Positions 25,726-34,564 of a stretch of DNA of 34,564 nucleotides are shown in pieces; position 1 is the stretch's first letter, and each line of letters begins with the position of its first letter. The DNA is from an uncultured Clostridia bacterium (GTDB lineage Bacteria; Bacillota; Clostridia; Christensenellales; Aristaeellaceae), in the NCBI GenBank assembly GCA_947166385.1, contig CAMVEB010000042.1, positions 1 to 34,564 of the forward strand, in the 5' to 3' direction. The notes under the pieces were generated by a model that was not told where the DNA came from, made no database searches, and was given only the letters and a program-made list of their open reading frames with translations. The position numbers and the translations under genes are program-made.

Positions 25726-26319
25726 TCAGAATCCGTACCAGGCAAGGCCGTTCAGCGGATAAATCCGCGTCAGAACCTTGCCGACGATCTCTTCCTTGGG
25801 GATACAGCCGAATTTTTCCGCCCGGCTGTCGACGGAGTTGTCCCGGTTGTCGCCCAAGACGAAGTAGGTGTTGGCCGGCACCTGGAAAGGATATTCCAGA
25901 TCGCTGAGGCCCAGGGCGTATTCCGAGATGTATTCTTCCTCTTCGAGGACCGTTCCGTTCACGGAGACGTGTCCTTCCTCGTCGATCTCCACGGTGTCGC
26001 CCTCCTGGGCGATGACCCGCTTGATGATCATCTTATTATTATAGTAAAAACAGCAGACTTCGCCGTTTTTAATATCATGCTTCTGATAAATCAGCAGGAT
26101 GTCGCCGGGTTGGAATCCCGGCTGCATGGTGTTGCCGGTCACCCGGAGCACGGGGAGAACCAGCGTGGCGATCAGAACGGCCAGCGCGGCGACGACAACC
26201 ACGGTACCCGCGGTGCCTTTCAGCGCCTGGTGGTATTTTCCCCTGCTGCGCTCCTGGGTCATGACCTGTTCAATCTCCGACAACTCAGGCAGCTGGCCCT
26301 TGAGGTTTTTCTTTGCCAA
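25726..26319 (-). CDS. Signal peptidase I-like protein with Ser-to-Thr change (197 aa)
   Basis: An S26-family fold. The start is TTG at 26319, supported by AGGAGGG about 8 bases upstream. A cytoplasmic basic segment precedes one membrane helix (about 38-58). The nucleophile box reads GNTMQPG where the family has G-x-SM-x-PT, so Thr64 stands at the catalytic Ser position and the following PT is PG. The general-base Lys is present (K100, IIKRV...EGD), as is the GDNRDNSVDSR box (about 155-165). Its active side would face outside the membrane. The neighbours, giant LPXTG gene 80 bases downstream and coiled-coil gene 38 bases upstream, tie it to surface-fibre biogenesis. It may be a weak Thr protease or a non-catalytic assembly factor like SipA of Streptococcus pyogenes. 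Confidence 0.88.
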   Translation of the reverse strand: MAKKNLKGQLPELSEIEQVMTQERSRGKYHQALKGTAGTVVVVAALAVLIATLVLPVLRVTGNTMQPGFQPGDILLIYQKHDIKNGEVCCFYYNNKMIIKRVIAQEGDTVEIDEEGHVSVNGTVLEEEEYISEYALGLSDLEYPFQVPANTYFVLGDNRDNSVDSRAEKFGCIPKEEIVGKVLTRIYPLNGLAWYGF

Positions 26320-26357
26320 TCCGGTTCCCTCCTTTCCTGCTCATTTCATACCGGAGT

Positions 26358-26843
26358 CTATTTTCTGGAGCTCTCTTTTCGCGTTGTTTTGTCGTCGGTT
26401 TTCTTTTCAGTCTTCTCTTGCTGCTTGTTATCAGGCTTGTTTTCCGGTTTGACTTCGGTCTGTTCGTCGTTTTTGACTTCGGTCTGTTTTTCTTCTGTCT
26501 TGCCTTCCTCTCTTTCGACGGCGTCGATTTCTTCCTGGGTCGGCAGCTCGGACAGGTCCACATCGACGTAGGTCAGGCGCTGCATGACGCGCAGCTGTTC
26601 CTCGATCTTCTTCATGCGGATCTGCAGGTCCTTCGCGGCGCCCTGCATGCGCATCTCGTCAATGCGGGCTTCGTAGTCCTTCCGGACTTCGTCCAGTTTC
26701 TTCTTGGATTCTTCCTTCGTTTCCTTCAGGGCGGTTTCCGCTTCCTCGCAGCGCTTCTTCAGGTCCAGGTTTTCTTTGCGCATGTTGTAGACCAGCTCCA
26801 GCAATTCGAACCGGCCGAAGTTTTTCAGCATGTTTCTCGCCAT
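26358..26843 (-). CDS. Coiled-coil protein of the surface operon (161 aa)
   Basis: Starts MARNMLKNFGRFELLEL. Residues about 20-92 form a long heptad-rich coiled coil, and from 115 on the protein is a highly charged Lys/Glu/Thr tail of low complexity. It has no signal peptide and no membrane helix, so it should be cytoplasmic. The ribosome site is weak (AAAGG). Small coiled-coil proteins with an N-terminal xELLExLYxxxKEN-type helix are, from memory, recurrent neighbours of Cna-B loci in Clostridia and are sometimes annotated as DNA repair proteins without basis. It may organise assembly at the inner membrane face by contacting the charged cytoplasmic tail of the sortase-like protein; that is inference. 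Confidence 0.8.
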   Translation of the reverse strand: MARNMLKNFGRFELLELVYNMRKENLDLKKRCEEAETALKETKEESKKKLDEVRKDYEARIDEMRMQGAAKDLQIRMKKIEEQLRVMQRLTYVDVDLSELPTQEEIDAVEREEGKTEEKQTEVKNDEQTEVKPENKPDNKQQEKTEKKTDDKTTRKESSRK

Positions 26844-26913
26844 AATCGCTCTGCCTTTCCCTGTGTAATCATGCGCTTCCGGTCCCGGCCGGCCGTGTCA
26901 GCCGGCTCTGTTG

Positions 26914-29013
26914 TCAGTCGAAGAACTCCTCTTCGCCGTCGTCAAAGTCTTCGTCGCCGTCATCGAAGTCTTCGTCTTCTTCAGTGATGACTTCCTCATG
27001 AACCACGGGACCCATGGAGGCCGCCACCATGGCGTCGCCCCAGGTGATGTATTTGAGGATCTGGTAGTTCTTCAGCTCCGCGGTGTAGAAGTCAAAGTAC
27101 ACGTTGGAGTAGATCGGAATCAGGGGCAGGTAATCGCTCAGGTGCTCCTGGAATTCGATCCATTTCTGCATGAAGCCCAGCGTGTCGTGCGGTTCCGTTT
27201 CGCACATCTTGTGGGCCATGTCATACATATGGGCGTGCGTCCAAGCCAGGTTGTCCTCTTCGGGGGCGTCGGGATCGCCTTCCTGGAAGAACAGCTGCGG
27301 GTCGAATTCGATGTTGAAGTCGTCTCCCAGATAGAACATGTCGATGTCTTCGATGTCCTTGTCGTTGTAGGAGCGCAGCAGCGTCTTCATGTCCAGGGGG
27401 GTCATTTCCACATGGATTCCGGCTTCCTCCAGGTTCGGCAGGAACAGGACGTTGAAGGATTCCGCCGTGATGTTCTCCTCCGGGTACACCAGTTTCAGAT
27501 CCATCTTCACCAGCTCGCCGTCGATCTCCTTGCAGCGGAACTTATCCTTCCCCCGAACGTAGGGTTCGCCGTTCTCGTTCAGCGTCCAGCCGTTGACCTC
27601 CAGCAGGGCGATCGCGCCTTCCACGTTCAGGTTATAGTGCTTCAGGCCGTCCAGCGACAGGGCTTCCCAGGCTTCCAGCGCTTCCTCGTATTCCTTCTTT
27701 TCCTGCGCGGTGGGGTTTTCCGGCTCCGGCAGCGGGTACGGCAGCGTACCCATCACGATGGAATACATCCACTGGCCCAGGCCGATCAGACCGTCCATCG
27801 GGATACCGAAACCGCCGGTATAATCCTTGACGATCGTGTCCTTGTCCATGCACAGGTTGATCGCCTTGCGGACGTTCTTCTCCTGCAGCGCCGGCCGGTC
27901 CGGGGTGAAGATGATGAAGGTCTGGCCGATCCGGGGATAGTTGCTGTAGGTGAATCCGCCGTCTCCGCCCATGGACAGCATCAGGCCGTCCTGGATGCAG
28001 TCCTGCCGGACCACCTTGTTCAGCAGGTCGAATTCCCTCTCCTCCAGCTGCTTGATCATCGTGTCGTTATCCGCCACGGTGAAGTGCAGATACGGGATGG
28101 TGGGTTTGTTGCCTTCCCAGTCCCCCTTGTACCAGGGGTTGAGTTCAAACGTGCAGGTCACGCCATCCCAGCTGGTCAGCACATAGGGGCCGCTGCCCAC
28201 CGTGGGATGGGACAGATAGCCGTAGTCCGGATCCATGACGGTTTCCATCAGCAGCTCTTTGGTAAACACCGGCTCTTTCCGGGTCAGATCCTCGTTGCCG
28301 ATATAGGCGCCCTCGCCGTCGTCGTAGACCTTGCAGCCGGGAGCGATCTCGTGAATCGGATACGGCAGGAAGCCCAGCCGGTACAGTTCGAAGAAATAAG
28401 GCAGATACTCGGCCTTGACGGTGAAGGCGATCATGAAGTCATTCAGCACCCGGATGCCGCTGAAGTAGGGCGACTCGCCGGAGTAATACTCCTCATAGCC
28501 TTCCAGATACCGGAGGTCCGTGGGCAGTCCGCCGGTCTCCGCGATGATGGGGGAAGCCTGGAAGAGCACGGAGAACGCGTAGTCCCAGGCGGTGATCTGC
28601 GTTCCGTCGGAATAGAACAGATCCGTGCAGATGTTGAACAGGTAGGTCCGCTGTCCCTCGTCGCCGTCCATCATGGTCAGGCCGCTGACCGTCGCGGGGT
28701 TATGCACAAACAGGCCGGTTTCATAGCCCCACACGGTCAGGTAATAGCTGTTGACCAGCGTGCGGACGTCGATGTCCGTCGTCGCGTTGCCCCACATGGT
28801 CGTAAAGAATTTGCCGTCCATGGGGGTCGGGTTGCCCACATACAGGGTATCGTGAACATAGACGATTTCTTCTTCCGCCGCTTCGTCCGTTTCTTCGGTC
28901 GGCACGGCTTCTTCTTCCTCGGTTTCGTCAAACCAGTCGTCTTCGCTGAACGCGGTCGCGGCGGAGAACAGGATCAGGAATGCCAGCAGCAGAGATATAA
29001 ATCGTCTCATCAT
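26914..29013 (-). CDS. Secreted peptide-type solute-binding protein (SBP_bac_5), 699 aa
   Basis: A family-5 extracellular solute-binding protein (oligopeptide type). A signal peptide at 1-23 ends in TAFS; there is no lipobox Cys, unlike most Gram-positive binding proteins. An acidic Glu-rich linker (about 24-50) follows. Domain features include FYSDGTQITAWDYAFSV (about 133-149), the family dGxpltaeDVvfS motif, and VGSGPYVLTSWD followed by NPWYKGD (about 270-295), the GTGPY...NpnYwgg motif. RKAINLCMDKD is the family RqAlnyaiDR motif. The C terminus is a strongly acidic Asp/Glu/Phe tail (DEDFDDG twice). No permease or ATPase genes accompany it, so classic ABC uptake is doubtful. It could be a surface-held binding or chaperone protein of the fibre system. 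It starts at ATG ATG with AAAGGA upstream. Confidence 0.85.
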   Translation of the reverse strand: MMRRFISLLLAFLILFSAATAFSEDDWFDETEEEEAVPTEETDEAAEEEIVYVHDTLYVGNPTPMDGKFFTTMWGNATTDIDVRTLVNSYYLTVWGYETGLFVHNPATVSGLTMMDGDEGQRTYLFNICTDLFYSDGTQITAWDYAFSVLFQASPIIAETGGLPTDLRYLEGYEEYYSGESPYFSGIRVLNDFMIAFTVKAEYLPYFFELYRLGFLPYPIHEIAPGCKVYDDGEGAYIGNEDLTRKEPVFTKELLMETVMDPDYGYLSHPTVGSGPYVLTSWDGVTCTFELNPWYKGDWEGNKPTIPYLHFTVADNDTMIKQLEEREFDLLNKVVRQDCIQDGLMLSMGGDGGFTYSNYPRIGQTFIIFTPDRPALQEKNVRKAINLCMDKDTIVKDYTGGFGIPMDGLIGLGQWMYSIVMGTLPYPLPEPENPTAQEKKEYEEALEAWEALSLDGLKHYNLNVEGAIALLEVNGWTLNENGEPYVRGKDKFRCKEIDGELVKMDLKLVYPEENITAESFNVLFLPNLEEAGIHVEMTPLDMKTLLRSYNDKDIEDIDMFYLGDDFNIEFDPQLFFQEGDPDAPEEDNLAWTHAHMYDMAHKMCETEPHDTLGFMQKWIEFQEHLSDYLPLIPIYSNVYFDFYTAELKNYQILKYITWGDAMVAASMGPVVHEEVITEEDEDFDDGDEDFDDGEEEFFD

Positions 29014-29054
29014 GATGTCAGGTCCTTTCCGGTTTCGTCTTTTTCCTGTTGGAA

Positions 29055-30134
29055 TCAGTCATAGCATACGCCGACGTGCATCTGGATATCGCCCAGGCCC
29101 AACGGGGTCTCGTAATCCTCCAGGGTAATCATGCGTTCCGCCAGCCGCTTGGGGATGTAAACCACCGTGTATTCCACGTCGCGGTGCGGCTGGATGCCTT
29201 CGATCCGGATGATGGTGACCACGTATCCGGGAATCTCGGGGCTGGTGTGGTCATAGGGTTCGCCCGGCCAGTGGGTTTCCGTCAGTGTCGGGAGCGCCGG
29301 CGTGCCGTCCTCGAAGATGTAGTGGATCGTCAGCTTATAGGGCTCTTTCGGCGGTTCGGGCGTCGGTGTCGGTGTCGGCTTCGGCGTCACCTGCGGCGTC
29401 AGCCGGGGTGTCGGACTCGGTGTGGGAGTCGGCGTGGGGCTCGGCGTCGTCACAGGCTCATCCGGCGGCGTGGTCTCCGAAACCGGAGGCGTCGTGGCCG
29501 GAGGCGTGGTGGCAGGCGGCGTGGTCGCCGGAGGGGTTGTTGCCGGAGGCGTCGTGGCCGGCGGCGTGGTCGCCGGAGGCGTGGTGGCCGGAGGTGTCGT
29601 GGCAGGCGGCGTGGTCTCCGGCGGCGTGGTTTCCGGCGGGATATCTATGTACTCATATTTGACCACGACTGTCATGTCGTTGGTCCAGTTCACGTCCTTT
29701 TTGCCGGGGATGGTCACGATGAAGGGCACCGCCGTCAGGCCTTCCGGGGCCGTGCTCACTTCGCCGTAATACACGCCCTTATCCAGGTTTTTGAATGTAT
29801 AGGAGCCGGCGCCGCTCACTTTGGAGTAGACAGTGATCGTAGCGCCGTTCTGGCGAATGAGATCCCGGACTTTATACGAGGAGTTTTTGTCGTTCACAAA
29901 ATCAATCCCCGCAAAAGCCTTGTCAAAAATCCAGTTCGCCGCTTTTTTTGGATCCTCGATACCGATTCGGTACAGCGAAATCCCGACCTCCGACTTGTCA
30001 AACCGGTAGTCGCCCTCGCCGATTTTGACCGTCAGGCTGCCTTTCGCATCCGCCGCCATCGCCGTCTGGCCCAGCAGCATCACCAGCAGCAACACGACTG
30101 CCGTTCCCAGTGTGATCCATCCGCGTCTCTTCAT
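29055..30134 (-). CDS. Secreted pilin-like protein with TTPP repeats and MucBP-like domain (359 aa)
   Basis: The ATG at 30134 begins a clear signal peptide (MKRRGW, hydrophobic core, cut after AMA); the frame to 30233 lies inside the sortase gene and is rejected. Residues about 30-165 are a single beta domain with a Cna-B-like ending (FKNLDKGVYYGEVS). Then come ten ETTPP/ATTPP units (about 168-217), a Thr/Pro spacer, and a MucBP-like domain (about 263-325) of the form LTIHYIFEDGTPALP ... IPGYVV ... VEYTVVYIP. The protein ends in ETPLGLGDIQMHVGVCYD with no LPXTG, hydrophobic anchor or charged stop. It is likely an exported minor fibre component or linker. It is 16 bases downstream of the sortase-like gene, so the two are surely co-transcribed. 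Confidence 0.85.
   Translation of the reverse strand: MKRRGWITLGTAVVLLLVMLLGQTAMAADAKGSLTVKIGEGDYRFDKSEVGISLYRIGIEDPKKAANWIFDKAFAGIDFVNDKNSSYKVRDLIRQNGATITVYSKVSGAGSYTFKNLDKGVYYGEVSTAPEGLTAVPFIVTIPGKKDVNWTNDMTVVVKYEYIDIPPETTPPETTPPATTPPATTPPATTPPATTPPATTPPATTPPATTPPATTPPVSETTPPDEPVTTPSPTPTPTPSPTPRLTPQVTPKPTPTPTPEPPKEPYKLTIHYIFEDGTPALPTLTETHWPGEPYDHTSPEIPGYVVTIIRIEGIQPHRDVEYTVVYIPKRLAERMITLEDYETPLGLGDIQMHVGVCYD
29484..29633 (-). repeat. Ten tandem 15-bp units encoding (E/A)TTPP
   Basis: Two ETTPP and eight ATTPP units form a rigid Pro/Thr stalk, a possible O-glycosylation site. Synonymous changes between units show it is not a fresh expansion, but the length may still vary between strains. 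Confidence 0.88.
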
Positions 30135-30150
30135 AACCGTTTCCCTTTCT

Positions 30151-31128
30151 TTACTCAGGTTTCTTGTCGGTCGCTTCTTTTCCGTCTGTCGGGGTTTCCT
30201 TGTCTTCCTCCGGGAGATCCGTCTCCTCGTCATCGTCCTTCCGGGATTTCTTGATCTCCGTGGGTAATCTGTATTTCCGTTTCTTGATCCTTCCGATAAT
30301 CGCCATCACGATGCATCCCAGCAGCATCACCGGGCTGCCCAGCGCCAGAATGCTGACCGGCAGGCTCGGAATCTCGGCCTGATCGGTTTCGTTCAGGCTC
30401 GTCCTTGCCTCCGCGATGGGGATCCGGCTGGCCTGAACAACCACCCGGCGGTCCTTTCTCGGCGTCATCAGGATCAGGCTGTCCTGCTCCTCGTCCTTCT
30501 CCGTCTCCAGGTGTTTCAGTCCGTCCGGGGAAAGGGTTTTCACATCCTCCACCCGGTAGACCATCGTCCGGTCCAGCACCTGCAGGATGATCAGGTCGTC
30601 CGGAAGGATCTTGTCCAGATCCTCCAGAGCCCGCTCCGCCTTCAGGCCGATGTCCTTCAGGAAGCCCTCCGCGTCCTTCTGCCCCGGCCCGGCCAGCACG
30701 ATCTGGGATCCGGCGCTGTCCGCCGGGAGGGAGGATCCGTCCACATGCACCAGCTGATTCAGAGCGGAATGCTCCGTGGAGGAGTGGTAGAACGGCATCG
30801 CGATCCCGATCCGGGGTATCCGCATGATGCCGATCACGCCGTCGCTGACATCCAGGTGATGCAGGTAATCCCGCGAGGTTCTCCGGCCGGTTTCGGTAAA
30901 GACATCGCCGATCTCCGTCGCGGTCAGGCTTGCGTTGTATGCCGCGGCGGATTCCAGCATGTCGCTGATCTGCTCCCGGCTCATGTCCTGAACCTTGTTC
31001 CGGTACGTCCGCATCGTCTCCGTGTCATGCACCGCGGCGATCTGGGTCATCACCGTCGGAAACAGGAGATAGGCCGCGCCGGCCAGGATCAGCAGCAGGA
31101 TCAGCAGCGTCAGAAAGAATTTTTTCAT
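30151..31128 (-). CDS. Class C sortase-like protein lacking catalytic His and Cys (325 aa)
   Basis: The scaffold is that of a class C (pilin) sortase: N-terminal membrane helix (4-24), a YNASL segment, the GVIGIMRIPRIGIAMPFYH strand region (about 98-116) and VDGSSLP (about 130-136). A C-terminal membrane helix (about 258-280) is followed by a charged 45-residue cytoplasmic tail. In the catalytic boxes, the family TGHRG is AGPGQ here, so Pro148 replaces His. The family TLVTCTP is SLILMTP here, so Met221 replaces the nucleophilic Cys. Arg227/228 may be the remaining catalytic-type Arg. It is therefore predicted inactive as a transpeptidase. The reading frame is intact, well coded and overlaps the previous gene by ATGA, so it is maintained rather than decayed. 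A docking or assembly role is inferred. Confidence 0.88.
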   Translation of the reverse strand: MKKFFLTLLILLLILAGAAYLLFPTVMTQIAAVHDTETMRTYRNKVQDMSREQISDMLESAAAYNASLTATEIGDVFTETGRRTSRDYLHHLDVSDGVIGIMRIPRIGIAMPFYHSSTEHSALNQLVHVDGSSLPADSAGSQIVLAGPGQKDAEGFLKDIGLKAERALEDLDKILPDDLIILQVLDRTMVYRVEDVKTLSPDGLKHLETEKDEEQDSLILMTPRKDRRVVVQASRIPIAEARTSLNETDQAEIPSLPVSILALGSPVMLLGCIVMAIIGRIKKRKYRLPTEIKKSRKDDDEETDLPEEDKETPTDGKEATDKKPE

Positions 31129-31754
31129 TCCGCGCCTCCCGCCTCGGTGCCGTTCTGCTGAACGACAATCCGCTCAGCGCCGCCGGTAATCACGCCGAAA
31201 TGGCTCACGGGCCACAGCACGAATTCGGCTTTGCCTGAAATCTGGGAAGTCTGGATATTCCCCCAGGAGCGGTTCCGGCTGTCGGAGGACAGGCTCAGCT
31301 GATCCCCCTGCACGAAGACTTCCCCGCTTTCCAGCGTCAGACGTCTCGCCCCGCCCCGGGCATCGTCCTGCCGGCCTTCCGCGTACATTTCCTTCAGCTC
31401 TTCGCCGTTGACGCGGGTCAGGCCGTAGGGGTTCAGAACCACCCGGTCCCCCGGCATGGCCAGGACGCGCTTGATCTGCGTCCCGTCCTCCCGTTCATAC
31501 AGGACCAGGTCGCCCCGGCCGTACTCCGCGTCTTTCCGGACCAGCACCAGGCTTCCGTCCGGCAGCGTGTCGGCCATCGCGGATCCGTGGAAAACCACCA
31601 GAGTGTAATACCGGTTATAGACAAACCAGCCAGCTATAGCCGTGAGGATCAGGAATATCAGGAAACCCCACAGAAGCCGCTTCCGCCGGGCCACTCTGCG
31701 GACGCGCCGCATCTCCCGGAGCAGGTCTTCATCCTGAGGATGATAGATCTCCAT
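31125..31754 (-). CDS. Signal peptidase I-like protein with Ser-to-Ala change (209 aa)
   Basis: The ATG at 31754 is set by GGGAGG with 6-7 bases of spacing; the frame to 31817 has no site. A cytoplasmic basic segment is followed by one membrane helix (about 26-46), then the S26 fold. The nucleophile box reads GSAMADTL where the family has G-x-SM-x-PTL: Ala59 sits at the catalytic position just before Met60, and the Ser (58) is shifted by one. The Lys box is intact (K95, QIKRVLAMPGD), and the late box is GDQLSLSSDSRNRSWG. It is predicted to be catalytically dead or strongly altered. It is the first gene of the surface operon and overlaps the sortase-like gene by 4 bases. The nearest functional precedent is the SipA-type pilus assembly factor of streptococci. 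Confidence 0.88.
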   Translation of the reverse strand: MEIYHPQDEDLLREMRRVRRVARRKRLLWGFLIFLILTAIAGWFVYNRYYTLVVFHGSAMADTLPDGSLVLVRKDAEYGRGDLVLYEREDGTQIKRVLAMPGDRVVLNPYGLTRVNGEELKEMYAEGRQDDARGGARRLTLESGEVFVQGDQLSLSSDSRNRSWGNIQTSQISGKAEFVLWPVSHFGVITGGAERIVVQQNGTEAGGAE

Positions 31755-31846
31755 ATCCTTCCTCCCAAGCTGTTCTGTCGGCCGGTCCGTCCCCCGGTTT
31801 TCTGCCAGAATTGGCAAAAAATGGGTATACGAATCCAGTCTCGTAT

Positions 31847-31875
31847 ATTATACCCGAAACCCGGTTATTTAGCAA
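31847..31875 (-). promoter_or_regulatory. Promoter of the surface operon
   Basis: On the minus strand TTGCTA (31875-31870), 17 bases, then TATAAT (31852-31847). The leader of about 85 bases contains a small ATACGA/TCGTAT stem near the start point and a TGCCA/TGGCA stem. It is the only good promoter seen upstream of the seven-gene operon. Confidence 0.8.
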
Positions 31876-31934
31876 TATAAATATAGAAATCTCATGTAAT
31901 TTAAAACAAAATTCGGAAAAAATTTAAAAATGAC

Positions 31935-31964
31935 GCCCGGCAGTCGTTTTCTGACGGGCTTTTT
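31935..31964 (+). terminator. Hairpin with T-run between rpoC and the surface operon
   Basis: GCCCG (31935-31939) pairs with CGGGC (31955-31959), with an inner CAG/CTG, followed on the plus strand by TTTTT. On the minus strand T-rich sequence begins a few bases after the stem, so it may act as a second rpoC terminator in that direction. No plus-strand gene precedes it. Confidence 0.45.
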
Positions 31965-32003
31965 CTCCGGATTCTGCTCAAAAAGTTACATGATAGTTAC
32001 ATG

Positions 32004-32035
32004 AAAACTCCTTTCCCGTGCACCGGGAAAGGAGT
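32004..32035 (-). terminator. Intrinsic terminator of rpoC
   Basis: ACTCCTTTCCCG (32007-32018) and CGGGAAAGGAGT (32024-32035) form a perfect 12-bp stem with a 5-base loop, followed on the minus strand by TTTT. It begins 18 bases after the rpoC stop. It separates rpoC from the surface operon. Confidence 0.92.
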
Positions 32036-32053
32036 CATTCGTGTTATTCAAAC

Positions 32054-34564
<2,511 letters not shown>

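Noticed and set aside
22871..25762. 963-codon open frame on the plus strand
   Set aside because: It is the antisense of the giant gene's N-terminal part. Its translation is a Phe/Leu/Arg-rich low-complexity mirror of the Glu/Pro repeats, with no ribosome site or domain.
26911..29064. 717-codon open frame on the plus strand
   Set aside because: Antisense of the solute-binding protein gene. GC-rich third positions keep the opposite frame open, and no family motif is seen.
29055..29110. Possible sorting signal at the end of the TTPP protein
   Set aside because: TPLGLG is not LPXTG, and no hydrophobic segment or basic tail follows.
29049..30254. 401-codon open frame on the plus strand with an Arg-rich repeat
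   Set aside because: Mirror of the TTPP repeat gene. The Arg/Gly run is the complement of Thr/Pro codons.

Overview
The window looks like chromosome of an anaerobic gut- or rumen-type Clostridium relative (Bacillota). The evidence is AGGAGG-type ribosome sites, sigma-A promoters, LPXTG and Cna-B surface-protein genes, and orphan AAA ATPase-nuclease genes of the kind common in gut Clostridia. I cannot name the genus from sequence alone. Base composition is mixed: rpoC and the operon beside it are GC-rich with C/G-ending codons, while roughly positions 1-23100 are visibly more AT-rich.

Left accessory region (1-11000). Four separate P-loop ATPases with predicted C-terminal PD-(D/E)XK nuclease-like domains lie in 10 kb (919-2355 minus, 2644-3975 plus, 6149-7738 minus, 8805-10196 plus). 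Between them are a secreted beta-rich protein (4209-5165), a duplicated small membrane protein (5283-5918 and 8053-8580), a small helical protein (338-667) and an orphan MNT-type nucleotidyltransferase (10608-10952). The spaces hold palindromes: four copies of a 31-bp GGGACA/TGTCCC element at gene ends, a two-hairpin array at 2423-2516, a leader element shared by three genes, and promoter-overlapping dyads at three of the four ATPase genes. A 54-bp relic of a second copy of the secreted-protein gene lies at 10221-10274.

Surface operon (11093-31754, all minus). A sigma-A promoter at 31847-31875 is followed by a signal-peptidase-like gene, a class C sortase-like gene, a secreted TTPP-repeat/MucBP-like protein, a peptide-type substrate-binding protein, a coiled-coil protein, a second signal-peptidase-like gene and a 4850-residue LPXTG protein with about 20 Cna-B/pilin-type domains. 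A UUCG-loop terminator closes it at 11057-11083. The three genes expected to be processing enzymes have all lost canonical nucleophiles (Ser to Ala, Ser to Thr, and sortase Cys to Met with His to Pro). The locus therefore looks like a giant-adhesin or pilus-like system served by pseudoenzymes, comparable in principle to streptococcal SipA, a catalytically incomplete signal-peptidase homologue needed for pilus assembly. Covalent anchoring would then depend on a housekeeping sortase elsewhere.

Right edge (32004-34564). The 3' part of rpoC on the minus strand, with its own intrinsic terminator, lies directly upstream of the surface operon.
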